Below are positions 16,200 through 24,733 of a stretch of 64,000 bases of DNA, piece after piece. Position 1 is the stretch's first letter. Each line of letters starts with the position of its first letter. The stretch comes from an uncultured bacterium (GTDB lineage: Bacteria > Cyanobacteriota > Vampirovibrionia > Gastranaerophilales > Gastranaerophilaceae): positions 215,983-279,982 of the forward strand of contig CAREDV010000002.1 of assembly GCA_948964545.1 (NCBI GenBank), given 5' to 3'. The notes under the pieces are model-generated. The model was not told where the DNA came from and made no database searches. It worked only from the letters and a program-made list of their open reading frames with translations. A program made the translations under genes and the position numbers.

Positions 16200-16884
16200 A
16201 ACAATATGATGTAAAGTATGCACACCATTGATGATTATTTATTGCACCGCGTTTATATCTTCTGATATCCGCGCTGTCGTTTGAACCACCGCCTCTGGTA
16301 CTGCTTTCAACAACTCCTTTAGCTTTTTCAGTTTCAGCTCTACTAGCAGCTTTTAATGCAGTATCAGATCCAAGCCAGCTGTGTGCGTCTATAAAGCCGT
16401 TAAGTGGACGACTTCCTGCGTTGCTCATAAGTTTGCTTAGAGAATATTTATTTGTTTTTACAGCATTACCGCTATTGCCTTCTGTTATCCAAACAGTATC
16501 TCCTTCAACTTTTGTAACAATACCAACGTGTCCATGAGCAGGATCTGCAGTTTTTGTCCATATCGCAATATCACCGCGCTGTGGTGTATAACTACCTTTT
16601 TTATGGAAATATTGACCAGCATTACGCATTATTTGTTGAGAACTTGCTGTATATTTGAATTTTGAACCGCTTCCGGCAGTTTTTTGTCTGAAATCTTCTG
16701 CATAATCTTTACCAAAAACTTTTTCGGGAGTAAATGCATTATTTTTGTTGAAAGATGATTTGTATATGTCAAATAAATTTGGAACATTTAGTGTCTGGTA
16801 TGATGTAAATGGAGCATAAGCTTGGAATACTCCTGCTGAGTATTGCATATTATTAAACATTGCTATTCCGCTGATTAAACTCAT
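16165..16884 (-). CDS. CHAP-like cysteine hydrolase with permuted motif order
   Basis: 239 aa from ATG 16884 behind GAGGAAATT. It carries the C-terminal half of a CHAP/NlpC-like fold first: GDIAIWTKTADPAHGHVGIVTKV, with the catalytic His in HVGIV and an ITEGN block (residues about 125-165). The Cys motif comes last (HQWCAYFTSYCF, about 222-233). In normal CHAP domains the Cys segment precedes the His segment, so this is either a circular permutant or a truncated two-domain ancestor whose final copy was cut by the coaE overlap. No signal peptide. Family members cleave peptidoglycan peptides or cross-bridges. It has the GCAATT-type promoter. Confidence 0.7.
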   Translation of the reverse strand: MSLISGIAMFNNMQYSAGVFQAYAPFTSYQTLNVPNLFDIYKSSFNKNNAFTPEKVFGKDYAEDFRQKTAGSGSKFKYTASSQQIMRNAGQYFHKKGSYTPQRGDIAIWTKTADPAHGHVGIVTKVEGDTVWITEGNSGNAVKTNKYSLSKLMSNAGSRPLNGFIDAHSWLGSDTALKAASRAETEKAKGVVESSTRGGGSNDSADIRRYKRGAINNHQWCAYFTSYCFTDGQNLSLSA

Positions 16885-16913
16885 AATTTCCTCTTATGAT
16901 TCCCCTGTATATA

Positions 16914-16942
16914 TATAAAGTATTTAAGAACGGAATAATTGC
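16914..16942 (-). promoter_or_regulatory. GCAATT-N17-TTTATA promoter
   Basis: GCAATT 16942-16937, spacer 17 nt, TTTATA 16919-16914 continuing TATATA. Serves the CHAP-like gene starting at 16884. Confidence 0.7.
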
Positions 16943-16959
16943 TTTTGTGTTAAGAAATA

Positions 16960-17577
16960 TTAAACGGGGATAAATGTATTAGCTTTGCTTGAATAAGCAA
17001 TTTCATCTTCAATAATATCACTGCATGCTCTGCCATCGCCTAAAGATATTGTGACATGTCCATCTTTGCCGATTGTACCTGCAGTTCCGTCTTTAAATTT
17101 AACTTTATCACCTGCCTGGTAAACAATTACACTTCCAGCAGGCAGAGTTGAGAAATCTTTTGATTTAATTTCTTTAAACTTTGGGTTAGCTCTGAATACA
17201 TATTTGCAGTGTGCGCCGTTACCTTTGATGTATTCACCGAGTCCGCAGTCTTCTACGGCTTCTTTTACGTATTTTGCGCATAAAGGATTTTCAGGATCTC
17301 TGTCTGACGGTAAATTTGCAACAACTTTTTGCGCTAATTTTTCACCGATTACTTTATTGTAGGTTTTGTCGTGTTTCGGACTGACGATTTTATAACCCGA
17401 TGAAATTCTTGCAGGACGTTCTGTACGTACAGTACTTGGGGCATAATATGGAGAGAATATACTGCAATTCGGGGTCAAAAACGGATTATAATAAGTAATT
17501 GGCTGCATATTATACGGCATGAAAAAATTCATGAACGGATTGAAATTAAATTGAAATGGATAACCGAAATTAAACAA
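16960..17577 (-). CDS. Cys/His (NlpC/CHAP-like) putative hydrolase
   Basis: 205 aa from TTG 17577, with AGG a few bases upstream. The first 50 residues are Phe/Asn/Pro/Tyr-rich (repeats of the type NFNPFMNFFMPYN), with no signal peptide. The catalytic-looking half has LCAKYVKEAVEDCGLG (Cys), then LPAGSVIVYQAGDKV, then DGHVTISLGDG (His), the normal Cys-before-His order. Function is inferred from the fold pattern only. It lies next to the permuted CHAP-like gene, and both have their own GCAATT-type promoter. Confidence 0.6.
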   Translation of the reverse strand: MFNFGYPFQFNFNPFMNFFMPYNMQPITYYNPFLTPNCSIFSPYYAPSTVRTERPARISSGYKIVSPKHDKTYNKVIGEKLAQKVVANLPSDRDPENPLCAKYVKEAVEDCGLGEYIKGNGAHCKYVFRANPKFKEIKSKDFSTLPAGSVIVYQAGDKVKFKDGTAGTIGKDGHVTISLGDGRACSDIIEDEIAYSSKANTFIPV

Positions 17578-17611
17578 TTCTACCTAAACCTTTTTAACCT
17601 AACCTTATTTA

Positions 17612-17640
17612 TATAAAGTATTTTTGTTTTAAAAAATTGC
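17612..17640 (-). promoter_or_regulatory. GCAATT-N17-TTTATA promoter
   Basis: GCAATT 17640-17635, spacer 17 nt, TTTATA 17617-17612 continuing TAAAT. Serves the gene starting at 17577. Confidence 0.7.
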
Positions 17641-17713
17641 TTTTTTTGTAAAATATTGTAAAAACGTTTAAAGAAAATTTTTATTTAGCCGATAATTTAT
17701 TTGAGGTTAGTTG

Positions 17714-18120
17714 ATGTTCGACAATATAAACATTTTTTATAAGGATGCGGAATTTCATATAACAGAAGTTACGGCGCGCAAAGTTATACGTTTATTGAAA
17801 AAGCGTATTGCAGATGGTGTGCCTGTAAAAATTATGCAAAAAATTTGATAAATTTAAACAGAACAACTCCGACTTATTTATTGTTTAAATCTTATGCCTA
17901 TCTTGCTCTTGGAGAATTTTTTAATGCGTTTAAAACCGTATTAAAAGCCATGTTACTTGACGGGAAAAATCTTTGTATAAGCTCACAGATATTTCTTTTA
18001 ACGTCTGCTATTTTTGCCTTGCTTGAGGAAAAGTTGAATACTGAACTTTATCTTTTTGGACGTGAAAAAGAAGCACATTTTGCTTATAAAAAAGCAATTG
18101 AACTCGGTTACGAGGAATAA
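17714..18120 (+). pseudogene. TPR-like small protein gene split by a -1 frameshift at an A6 run
   Basis: A first ORF (17714-17848, 44 aa, GAGG ribosome site upstream) stops at TGA. A second in-frame stretch overlaps it (from TTG 17845 to 18120, 91 aa) and reads on as a helical repeat protein (YLLFKSYAYLALGEFFNAF, then AHFAYKKAIELGYEE). One extra A in the run at 17838-17843 would join them into one protein of about 135 aa. The options are a real frameshift mutation, a base error, slippage-based expression, or two coupled genes (the TTG overlaps the stop). Not a recognised family beyond TPR-like. The end overlaps the convergent gene by 13 nt. Confidence 0.5.
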
Positions 18121-18428
18121 ACAAAACCAGCTTCGGCTTTTCCCATATCAACCATTTCAAAAGGTTTATCGATATCGTCACTAAGTTCATAATCTTTTGC
18201 GGTAAAATCAAAAATCTTATTAATATCTGCAATGCCATCAAACAGATAGAAATTATTTACATTTTTCATGTAAAGACCTGTGTGGTTTTTAAGATTTTTC
18301 AAAAACTCTTTTTTTACATCGTTTTTTGAAAACCCGTCAAAAGTATAAACCTTTACAAGGTTATGATGTTTTTTTAATGTTTCCAAAAGCACATAAGGTT
18401 CTATCCATTTTGTTAAAATTTTATGCAT
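18108..18428 (-). CDS. conserved-looking hypothetical protein downstream of ABC exporter
   Basis: 106 aa from ATG 18428, which overlaps the stop region of the ABC transporter by 8 nt (ATGCATAA), so it is translated from the same mRNA. Soluble, Lys/Asp-rich (FDGFSKNDVKKEFLKNLKNH), with no Cys and no membrane segment. Not recognised. A longer upstream ORF start at 18509 lies deep in the transporter gene and is rejected. Confidence 0.6.
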   Translation of the reverse strand: MHKILTKWIEPYVLLETLKKHHNLVKVYTFDGFSKNDVKKEFLKNLKNHTGLYMKNVNNFYLFDGIADINKIFDFTAKDYELSDDIDKPFEMVDMGKAEAGFVYSS

Positions 18429-20256
18429 TAGCTGTTTGTTCCTGTCGTTTAAACTGCATTTCGTATAAGTATTTGTATTTGCCGTCTTCGATTGCCATAA
18501 GTTCATCATGTGTACCTAGTTCTGCAAGTTCGCCCTCGTTGATTACGGCAATTCTATCCGCATTTTGAATTGTTGATAATCTGTGAGCGATTACAAATAC
18601 TGTTTTGTTTTGAATTAAATTATCAAGAGCTTTTTGAACAATAGCTTCAGATTTGTTATCAAGAGCTGAAGTTGCCTCGTCTAAAATAACAATCGGTGCA
18701 TCTTTCAACATTGCTCTTGCTATTGCAACACGCTGTCTTTGTCCGCCAGATAAAGTTGTTCCGCGCTCTCCAACATACGTATCTAGTCCGTTTTCTAAAG
18801 CTGCAATAAATTCATCCAGATGAGCCATTTTGATAACTTTTTCAAGCTGTTCTGAATTTGCATTTTCATTGCCCATCATAATATTATCTCTGATAGTTCC
18901 CGAAAACAGGAAGTTGTCCTGAAATACGAATGAAATGTTATTTCTCAAGCTGTCAAGGTCAAAGTTTCTGATATCAATTCCGTCAAACTTAATTGAACCT
19001 GATTTAATATCGTAAAATCTCGGCAGTAAACTTACAACCGTACTTTTGCCGCCGCCAGAGTTGCCTACAAGTGCAATTGTTTCGTTTTTATTGATATGTA
19101 AATTAAGGTTTTTCAAAATCGGTGTATCTGCTTCATATTCAAAATTAACATTTTCAAAATCAATTGAATTATTTAATTCTTTTAATTTTATTGCATTTTC
19201 AGGTGATTTAATTTGTGGATTTATATCAAATAACTCAAATACACGGCTCATTGCAACAAATACACCTTGTAAGCTTGTTAATGTATTACCTAGAGTTTTT
19301 GTCGGTTTGTATAAAAGCAATAATGAAGTTACAAATGATGCAAAACTTCCCGCAGTCATTTGTCCAGATAAAATTAAGTGGTTTCCATATGCCATAACAA
19401 GAGCAATACCTATTGAACATACAAAATACATAATAGGCGACATCCAGCCTACACGTTTTGTTAATGACATTGCAAGGTGGAATTGTTCATGTATCTGGTT
19501 ATTAAATTTTTCATTTTGATCATTTTGCAGGTTATATGCTGTCATAATTTTGTTGCCAGCAAAGGTTTCATTAAAGTTAGTTGTCATATTGCCGCCGACA
19601 ACCATGCTTGCATTTGATACTTTTTTAATTCTTTTTCTAATTAATGTGACAGGTGTGATTGCAATAGCCATAATTGTAACGCCGATAATTGCAAGTTTCC
19701 AGCTGTTATATAATAAAACACCTACAAGCCCGATAAGTCCGAAGAATGTCGCGATAAACGATTTCAGCATCTCAATAATATTTTTTGATGCAGTGTCGGG
19801 ATCTGATAAGAATCTTGTTAACACAATACCTGATGAGTTAACATCAAAAAATTGAGGATCCATTGAGGTTAATTTCTTAAATAAATCTTTTTTCAAAGAC
19901 ATTGAAATTTTTTGCCCTGTCCAGTCAGTTAAATAGTTGCTAACATATTTCAAAACACCTTGAAACAGAGCAAAGCCGACAATGCCGAAAGGTATTATCA
20001 TTGCAAGGAAAGCTTGTGAGTGTAAGGTTATTCCCCAAAAAGTCCATGTGTGTTCGGGGTTTCCATTAACTACAAAATCAAGATATGGTTTTAAAGATAA
20101 TGCCACAATACCGTCTAATAATCCTAAAGGTATTGCAATTGCAAGGTTTGTCAGAGCTCTCGGCAAAACAGGTTTAATATATGGGAAAATTTTCCCTAAT
20201 AAATACTTATAGTTAAATGCATCTTTTGACGCTGTATTTTGTAATTTATAATCCAT
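18421..20256 (-). CDS. msbA: MsbA-like ABC exporter (fused membrane and ATPase domains)
   Basis: 611 aa. Six-helix type-IV exporter domain (residues about 25-330), then the ATPase with Walker A GNSGGGKSTVV, Q-loop VFQDNFLF, signature LSGGQRQRVAIARAML, Walker B IVILDEATSALD and the switch His in VIAHRLSTI. Homologues flip lipid A-core or drugs across the inner membrane. With lpxK present in the window, lipid A export is the most economical reading, but a multidrug role cannot be excluded. AAGGGG lies before ATG 20256. Confidence 0.82.
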   Translation of the reverse strand: MDYKLQNTASKDAFNYKYLLGKIFPYIKPVLPRALTNLAIAIPLGLLDGIVALSLKPYLDFVVNGNPEHTWTFWGITLHSQAFLAMIIPFGIVGFALFQGVLKYVSNYLTDWTGQKISMSLKKDLFKKLTSMDPQFFDVNSSGIVLTRFLSDPDTASKNIIEMLKSFIATFFGLIGLVGVLLYNSWKLAIIGVTIMAIAITPVTLIRKRIKKVSNASMVVGGNMTTNFNETFAGNKIMTAYNLQNDQNEKFNNQIHEQFHLAMSLTKRVGWMSPIMYFVCSIGIALVMAYGNHLILSGQMTAGSFASFVTSLLLLYKPTKTLGNTLTSLQGVFVAMSRVFELFDINPQIKSPENAIKLKELNNSIDFENVNFEYEADTPILKNLNLHINKNETIALVGNSGGGKSTVVSLLPRFYDIKSGSIKFDGIDIRNFDLDSLRNNISFVFQDNFLFSGTIRDNIMMGNENANSEQLEKVIKMAHLDEFIAALENGLDTYVGERGTTLSGGQRQRVAIARAMLKDAPIVILDEATSALDNKSEAIVQKALDNLIQNKTVFVIAHRLSTIQNADRIAVINEGELAELGTHDELMAIEDGKYKYLYEMQFKRQEQTANA

Positions 20257-20340
20257 GTGTCTATCCCCTTATTTTTATTATATTATCTCATAAAAAATTT
20301 ATTTGTGTTAATATAAAGGAAATCGTTGGAAAGGGTAAAG

Positions 20341-20367
20341 CGGGAATGAGCGGGAGCGAGTGACCAA
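20341..20367. repeat. dispersed GAGCG..AGCGAGTGAC repeat, copy 1
   Basis: CGGGAATGAGCGGGAGCGAG followed by TGACCAA in the leader of ugd. It resembles the copy at 44710-44740. GC-rich against the AT-rich surroundings. Confidence 0.5.
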
Positions 20368-20408
20368 GAGATATGAAGTCGGGTCAAAGTTTGTAGAAAG
20401 GATAAAAC

Positions 20409-21716
20409 ATGAAGATTTGTGTAATAGGAACTGGATATGTAGGATTAGTTGCAGGTACCTGCCTTGCAGATATGGGAAATGATGTTATCTGTGTTGACAA
20501 TGATTTAGAAAAATTGCAAAAGCTTGAAAACGGCATTGTTCCTATATATGAACCAGGATTAGAAGAACTTATAAAAGCAAATGTCATGGAAGGCAGACTT
20601 AAATTTTCATCAGATTTAGATGATTCTGTTAAAAAATCTTTGGTTTGTTTTATTGCTGTTGGAACACCGCAAAGTGAAGATGGATCGGCGGATATGAAGT
20701 ATGTCATGGCTGTTGCCGAAAGTATTGGAAAAGCTATGAACGGATACAAAGTTATTGTAGATAAATCAACAGTTCCTGTCGGAACAGCTGAAAAAGTTAC
20801 AGAAACTATTGCAAAATTCTATGACGGTGAGTTTGATGTAGTGTCTAACCCTGAATTCTTAAAACAGGGCGCGGCTGTTGATGACTTCTTGAAACCAGAT
20901 AGAGTAGTTATAGGCTCAAATTCTACAAAAGCTACAGCAATTATGCAGGAAGTTTATGCGCCGTTTTTTAGAACAGCAAGCAGATTTGTTATTATGGATG
21001 TAAAATCAGCCGAAATGACTAAATATGCGGCAAACTCATTTTTGGCTGTAAAAATTTCTTATGCAAACGAAATTGCAAATATCTGTGAAGCTGTTGGTGC
21101 GGATGCTGAAATGGTACGTATCGGTATGTGTTCTGATAAGCGTATCGGTTCTCAGTTCCTTTTTCCAGGTTTAGGTTATGGAGGAAGCTGTTTTCCAAAA
21201 GATGTTAAGGCATTATTGAAAACTGCAAAAGATAATAATTGCGGACACAGATTGATTGAAGCTGCAGATGAAGTTAATAAAGAACAAAGAGTAATTTTTA
21301 TAAATAAAATTCTTGCCCGCTACGGCATGAATCTAGCAGGAAAAACGATTGCAGTATGGGGATTGACATTTAAGCCAAAAACTAACGATATGAGAATGTC
21401 GCCTGCAATTACAATTATTAATTTCCTGCTGGAATTTGGTGCGAAAGTTCAAGCGTTTGACCCTAAAGGATTTGATCAGGCAAAACAAATCTGGGGCGAT
21501 AAAATAACTTATGCCAAAAACTCTTATGATGCTTTAGAAAATGCTGATTGCATGCTTCTTTTGACAGAATGGAACGAATTCAGACGCCCTGATTTTGACA
21601 GAGTAAAAGAATTGTTGAAAGAGCCTGTAATCTTTGACGGCAGAAATCAATATGACGGTGAACGTTTGAAACAGCGCGGATTTGAATATCACTGTGTTGG
21701 TAAAAGGTTTTTATAA
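20409..21716 (+). CDS. ugd: UDP-glucose 6-dehydrogenase
   Basis: 435 aa. The Rossmann start is MKICVIGTGYVGLVAGTCLA, and the catalytic Cys is in GYGGSCFPKDVKAL (near residue 260). The C-terminal domain has GLTFKPKTNDMR. It makes UDP-glucuronate for polysaccharides or lipid A/LPS modification. AAAGGAT precedes the ATG. The single gene is flanked by unrelated genes; its 3' end overlaps the convergent gene by 28 nt. Confidence 0.95.
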   Translation: MKICVIGTGYVGLVAGTCLADMGNDVICVDNDLEKLQKLENGIVPIYEPGLEELIKANVMEGRLKFSSDLDDSVKKSLVCFIAVGTPQSEDGSADMKYVMAVAESIGKAMNGYKVIVDKSTVPVGTAEKVTETIAKFYDGEFDVVSNPEFLKQGAAVDDFLKPDRVVIGSNSTKATAIMQEVYAPFFRTASRFVIMDVKSAEMTKYAANSFLAVKISYANEIANICEAVGADAEMVRIGMCSDKRIGSQFLFPGLGYGGSCFPKDVKALLKTAKDNNCGHRLIEAADEVNKEQRVIFINKILARYGMNLAGKTIAVWGLTFKPKTNDMRMSPAITIINFLLEFGAKVQAFDPKGFDQAKQIWGDKITYAKNSYDALENADCMLLLTEWNEFRRPDFDRVKELLKEPVIFDGRNQYDGERLKQRGFEYHCVGKRFL

Positions 21717-22387
21717 GCCTCATAAGCTCTTAAAACTTTAGAATTGTTTTGAATTTGATAAATTCTTACAAGTGCCCACTGCGCATGAGAGTTTAGCTCG
21801 TCATGTTTTATATAGCCAGCATTTGCAGAATTATTAAGGCTTTTATCAATTGCGTTATAAAGCTTGTCTAGTGTGATATTGTCCATTCTGTGAATCGGAC
21901 GGGAAAAGTAATCAGCAAGTCCGCCAGAATTATCCTCTAATGTTTTATATAGTTTTTGAAGCGTTAATTTTACATCTGAAAGTTCGTATTCCAAAAATGA
22001 AAGAACTTGGGCTTTTGTTCCGTGACGGTATACGTAAGCTTTTGCTTTTTCAATGTTTTCAGGGGGTTGGTTTTCAAAATTGTTGTCAATAATTGAGTTT
22101 ATGTATTTGCGAATTTCTTTTTTTGTAATTCCAACAGATTTTGCAAACATGACATCATCCCCCTGCTTTGTAAAAGAATTTTTCAGCGGTCGAAAACGAA
22201 TGAGTGGTCTATGCTCCATAAGTTCTTTGAATTCATTTTGTGTAATATCTGTTTTTGCAATGTTTTTAATTGCAGTAGAATTTTTTTTTATAAATTGAGC
22301 TTTTTGTGCATCTGTAAGTTTTTGCGATGTAAGAATTTTATAAACTTCTAAAGCATCAAGTGAATTTATCGGTTGAATTTTATCCAT
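21689..22387 (-). CDS. hypothetical helical protein
   Basis: 232 aa from ATG 22387 behind GGAGAAAC; the eight residues read further upstream run into the terminator and are rejected. Predicted mostly alpha-helical and charged (TDAQKAQFIKKNSTAIKNI, KAYVYRHGTKAQVLSFLEYE), with no signal peptide or known motif. It begins just downstream of the tRNA-Leu terminator on the same strand, so it is probably expressed by read-through or from a promoter inside that region. Confidence 0.6.
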   Translation of the reverse strand: MDKIQPINSLDALEVYKILTSQKLTDAQKAQFIKKNSTAIKNIAKTDITQNEFKELMEHRPLIRFRPLKNSFTKQGDDVMFAKSVGITKKEIRKYINSIIDNNFENQPPENIEKAKAYVYRHGTKAQVLSFLEYELSDVKLTLQKLYKTLEDNSGGLADYFSRPIHRMDNITLDKLYNAIDKSLNNSANAGYIKHDELNSHAQWALVRIYQIQNNSKVLRAYEAYKNLLPTQ

Positions 22388-22403
22388 ATAGTTTCTCCAA
22401 TAA

Positions 22404-22433
22404 AAAAACACCCTTTATGGGGTGTTTTTTTAT
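22404..22433 (-). terminator. terminator after tRNA-Leu
   Basis: ACACCCC-ATAA-GGGTGT stem followed by seven T on the minus strand, starting directly after the tRNA 3' end. Confidence 0.85.
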
Positions 22434-22434
22434 T

Positions 22435-22513
22435 TGGGCATGAAGAGACTCGAACTCCCACGCGTTAGCACTAGTTCCTAAGACTAGCGTGTCTACCATT
22501 CCACCACATGCCC
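22435..22513 (-). tRNA. tRNA-Leu (anticodon TAG)
   Basis: 79 nt without encoded CCA. GGGCATG pairs with CATGCCC, the anticodon loop is CTTAGGA, the T loop contains GTTCGAGTC, and a longer variable arm is present as expected for Leu. CCA is encoded in the tRNA-Pro of this window but not here, so CCA addition must be enzymatic. Confidence 0.96.
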
Positions 22514-22571
22514 AAAATTGTTCTGTTGGTGTAAATTTAATTTATCCCGAATATGCTTAAATGTCAAGCAT

Positions 22572-22727
22572 TTACTTTTTGGTTATTTTAATATTTTCAG
22601 GATGGGCGGAATTTGATAAAATTATCTCGTAATATTCATTTTTGTCAATATTTACCCCCATCGTTTTTGGGTCTGCAAAAACTTTTTTTTTCTTTTTATT
22701 CAATAATTTTTTGTAATCACCTGACAT
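22572..22727 (-). CDS. small Lys-rich protein, predicted leaderless
   Basis: 51 aa, not recognised. It has a run of seven Lys residues among nine at positions 6-15 (coded by an A-rich stretch), followed by VFADPKTMGVNIDKNEYYEI. The call rests on a perfect TATAAT (22739-22734) ending exactly 6 nt before ATG 22727, an intact frame, and the absence of another explanation for this gap between tRNA-Leu and rplS. Confidence 0.55.
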   Translation of the reverse strand: MSGDYKKLLNKKKKKVFADPKTMGVNIDKNEYYEIILSNSAHPENIKITKK

Positions 22728-22733
22728 ATTTCA

Positions 22734-22739
22734 ATTATA
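22734..22739 (-). promoter_or_regulatory. TATAAT -10 box, 6 nt before start codon
   Basis: Perfect Pribnow box on the minus strand. The 6-nt gap to ATG 22727 puts the transcription start at the A of the start codon. Confidence 0.6.
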
Positions 22740-22760
22740 TTACAAAATTTTAAAAACTGC

Positions 22761-22789
22761 TTGAAATTTTTGATTCTTTGGGTTACGAT
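22761..22789 (+). promoter_or_regulatory. sigma70-type promoter of rplS
   Basis: TTGAAA 22761-22766, 17-nt spacer, TACGAT 22784-22789. Predicted start near 22796, giving a 77-nt leader. Confidence 0.6.
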
Positions 22790-22802
22790 TATCTTACGTG
22801 CG

Positions 22803-22825
22803 TCGGTGATTATGTGGAACACCGA
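22803..22825 (+). promoter_or_regulatory. leader hairpin upstream of rplS
   Basis: TCGGTG pairs with CACCGA around an 11-nt loop in the rplS 5' leader. Ribosomal-protein leaders often bind their own product; whether this one does is a guess from position. Confidence 0.4.
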
Positions 22826-22872
22826 TTTGAAAAGGAATTTAAGTACGAAATTAATTATAAAGGAAAAGCGAA

Positions 22873-23226
22873 ATGAACCCTATTATTGATGAATTGGAAA
22901 AACCATATTTAAGAGAAAATATGCCTGAAGCTAATCCTGGCGATACTGTTAAAGTTTTCGTAAGAATTATTGAAGGAAACAAAGAAAGAACTCAGGCTTT
23001 TGAAGGAACTGTTATTAAAAAACATGGTTCTGGTATTAACAAAACTATTACTGTTAGAAAAGTATTCCAAGGTGTTGGGGTAGAACGTGTATTCTTGCTT
23101 AACTCTCCGAGAATTGAAAAAATTAATGTTCTTAGAAAAGGTGATGTAAGACGTTCTAAACTTTATTACTTGAGAGAACGTTCAGGTAAAGCAACTCGTA
23201 TCAAGGAAAAAATTGAAAAAAGATAA
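22873..23226 (+). CDS. rplS: 50S ribosomal protein L19
   Basis: 117 aa, full length. [54 protein letters not shown] and the basic C-terminus are family hallmarks. AAAGGAAAAG precedes the ATG. First gene of rplS-rbgA-rnhB. Confidence 0.97.
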   Translation: MNPIIDELEKPYLRENMPEANPGDTVKVFVRIIEGNKERTQAFEGTVIKKHGSGINKTITVRKVFQGVGVERVFLLNSPRIEKINVLRKGDVRRSKLYYLRERSGKATRIKEKIEKR

Positions 23227-24055
23227 ACTTCACATACACTGGTATCCTGGTCATATTGCTAAAGCTGAAAGAAAGCTGAAAGAACAATTGTCGTTAGTGG
23301 ATGCGGTTATTGAAGTTATTGATGCGAGACTGCCATTTTCAAGCAGTTATGATAATATTGCGGGGCTTTTAGGTGAAAAGCCCCGTTTAATTTTGCTAAA
23401 TAAAGCTGATTTGGCAGATACTGCAGAATTAAATAAGTTCATAAAAATTTTGGAAGAAAAAACAGGGTTTCCTGTTGTAAAATCAGATGCTAAAAATTCT
23501 AAGGATTTAAATTATATAGTTAAAAAAGCTGTTGAACTTTCAGAACCTCGGATTCAAGCTTTAATGAAAAAAGGGCTTTTAAGACGCCCTGCACGTGTCA
23601 TGGTAGTTGGGATGCCAAATGTAGGCAAATCAAGCATTATAAATAAATTAACACGCTCGTCTAAAACTAAAATTGGGGCAAAGGCAGGAGTAACTCGTCA
23701 GCAGCAATGGGTTCGTATTAACCCGCAGCTTGAACTTCTTGATACTCCTGGGATTATTCCTATGAAGCAGGAAGATCAAGAACGTGCAAGAAAATTAGCA
23801 TTTGTGAATGCTGTTTCGGAAAATGCTTATTCAAATGAAGTTGTGGCAAAGGAGCTGCTAACAATGCTTGATGAAAAATATTCGCAAATAGTGAAAGATT
23901 TTTATAAAGTTGAAAATTTAACTATTGAAGATATTGCTAAATCCCGAAACTGGATTGTATCAGGCGGAGAGTCTGATATTGAAAGAACTTCTGTTTATAT
24001 ATTGAGAGATTTTAGAGAAGGTAAAATTGGGAAGTTTATTCTTGATGAGGTGTAA
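23213..24055 (+). CDS. rbgA: ribosome biogenesis GTPase (RbgA/YlqF)
   Basis: 280 aa. Circularly permuted GTPase: N-terminal [11 protein letters not shown], then G4 LLNKADL (near residue 63), G1 [12 protein letters not shown] (near 138), G3 DTPGI (near 178). The C-terminal helical RNA-binding part follows. It is needed for late 50S assembly, which suits its place after rplS. The start is TTG 23213 with AAGGAAAA upstream, 14 nt inside the rplS end. Confidence 0.93.
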   Translation: MKKDKLHIHWYPGHIAKAERKLKEQLSLVDAVIEVIDARLPFSSSYDNIAGLLGEKPRLILLNKADLADTAELNKFIKILEEKTGFPVVKSDAKNSKDLNYIVKKAVELSEPRIQALMKKGLLRRPARVMVVGMPNVGKSSIINKLTRSSKTKIGAKAGVTRQQQWVRINPQLELLDTPGIIPMKQEDQERARKLAFVNAVSENAYSNEVVAKELLTMLDEKYSQIVKDFYKVENLTIEDIAKSRNWIVSGGESDIERTSVYILRDFREGKIGKFILDEV

Positions 24056-24699
24056 TGTATAAAAAGCTTTTTGCATTCGATAAAAAACAAAAAATTACAA
24101 TTATCGGAACTGATGAAGCGGGACGCGGTTCGGGTGTCGGAGCAGTTTTTGCGGCTGCTGTATGTTTTACGAATAAAAATAAAGATTTGATAGAAAAACT
24201 TGTTTATTTGAATGACAGCAAAAAAGTTTCTAAAAAGCATCGTGATGAACTTTATGAAATAATTAAAAATGAAACTGTAAATTCTATTGTGTCAGCAGGA
24301 GTTGATGAGATTGAACGTATAAATATTTTGAAAGCATCGTTGTGTGCAATGCGTCAGGCTGTTGAAAATGTTCAAAAGCTAATTAACTGTGAAGATTTAA
24401 TTGTGCTTGTTGATGGTAATCGTCAAATTCCTGCTTTACAATATCCGCAGAGGTTTATAATTAAGGGTGACGGAACATCTGCATCAATAGCTGCTGCAAG
24501 TATTTTGGCAAAAGTTGAACGTGACAGATATATGCTGAAGCTTGATGAGGAATTTCCGCAGTATGGCTGGGCAAATAATATGGGATATCTAACAAAAGAG
24601 CACATGGCATCCATAGATAAATATGGAGTATCTCCATATCATCGTAAATCCTATTTACAAAAGCACTTCGCTAAACAAGAACAGTTAAATTTATTCTAA
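24055..24699 (+). CDS. rnhB: ribonuclease HII
   Basis: 214 aa. GTDEAGRGSG (D20, E21) holds the first acidic catalytic pair; later acids include VDGN and the SIAAASILAKVERDRYM block. It removes RNA from RNA-DNA hybrids and single ribonucleotides from DNA. The ATG overlaps the rbgA stop (TAATG). Confidence 0.95.
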   Translation: MYKKLFAFDKKQKITIIGTDEAGRGSGVGAVFAAAVCFTNKNKDLIEKLVYLNDSKKVSKKHRDELYEIIKNETVNSIVSAGVDEIERINILKASLCAMRQAVENVQKLINCEDLIVLVDGNRQIPALQYPQRFIIKGDGTSASIAAASILAKVERDRYMLKLDEEFPQYGWANNMGYLTKEHMASIDKYGVSPYHRKSYLQKHFAKQEQLNLF

Positions 24700-24700
24700 T

Positions 24701-24730
24701 AAAAAAGCCCTTTTCGCAAGGGCTTTTTTA
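24701..24730. terminator. bidirectional terminator between rnhB and the glycosylase gene
   Basis: AAAAAAGCCCTT-TTCGC-AAGGGCTTTTTT, directly after the rnhB stop and 4 nt from the end of the convergent gene. Confidence 0.9.
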
Positions 24731-24733
24731 TGT

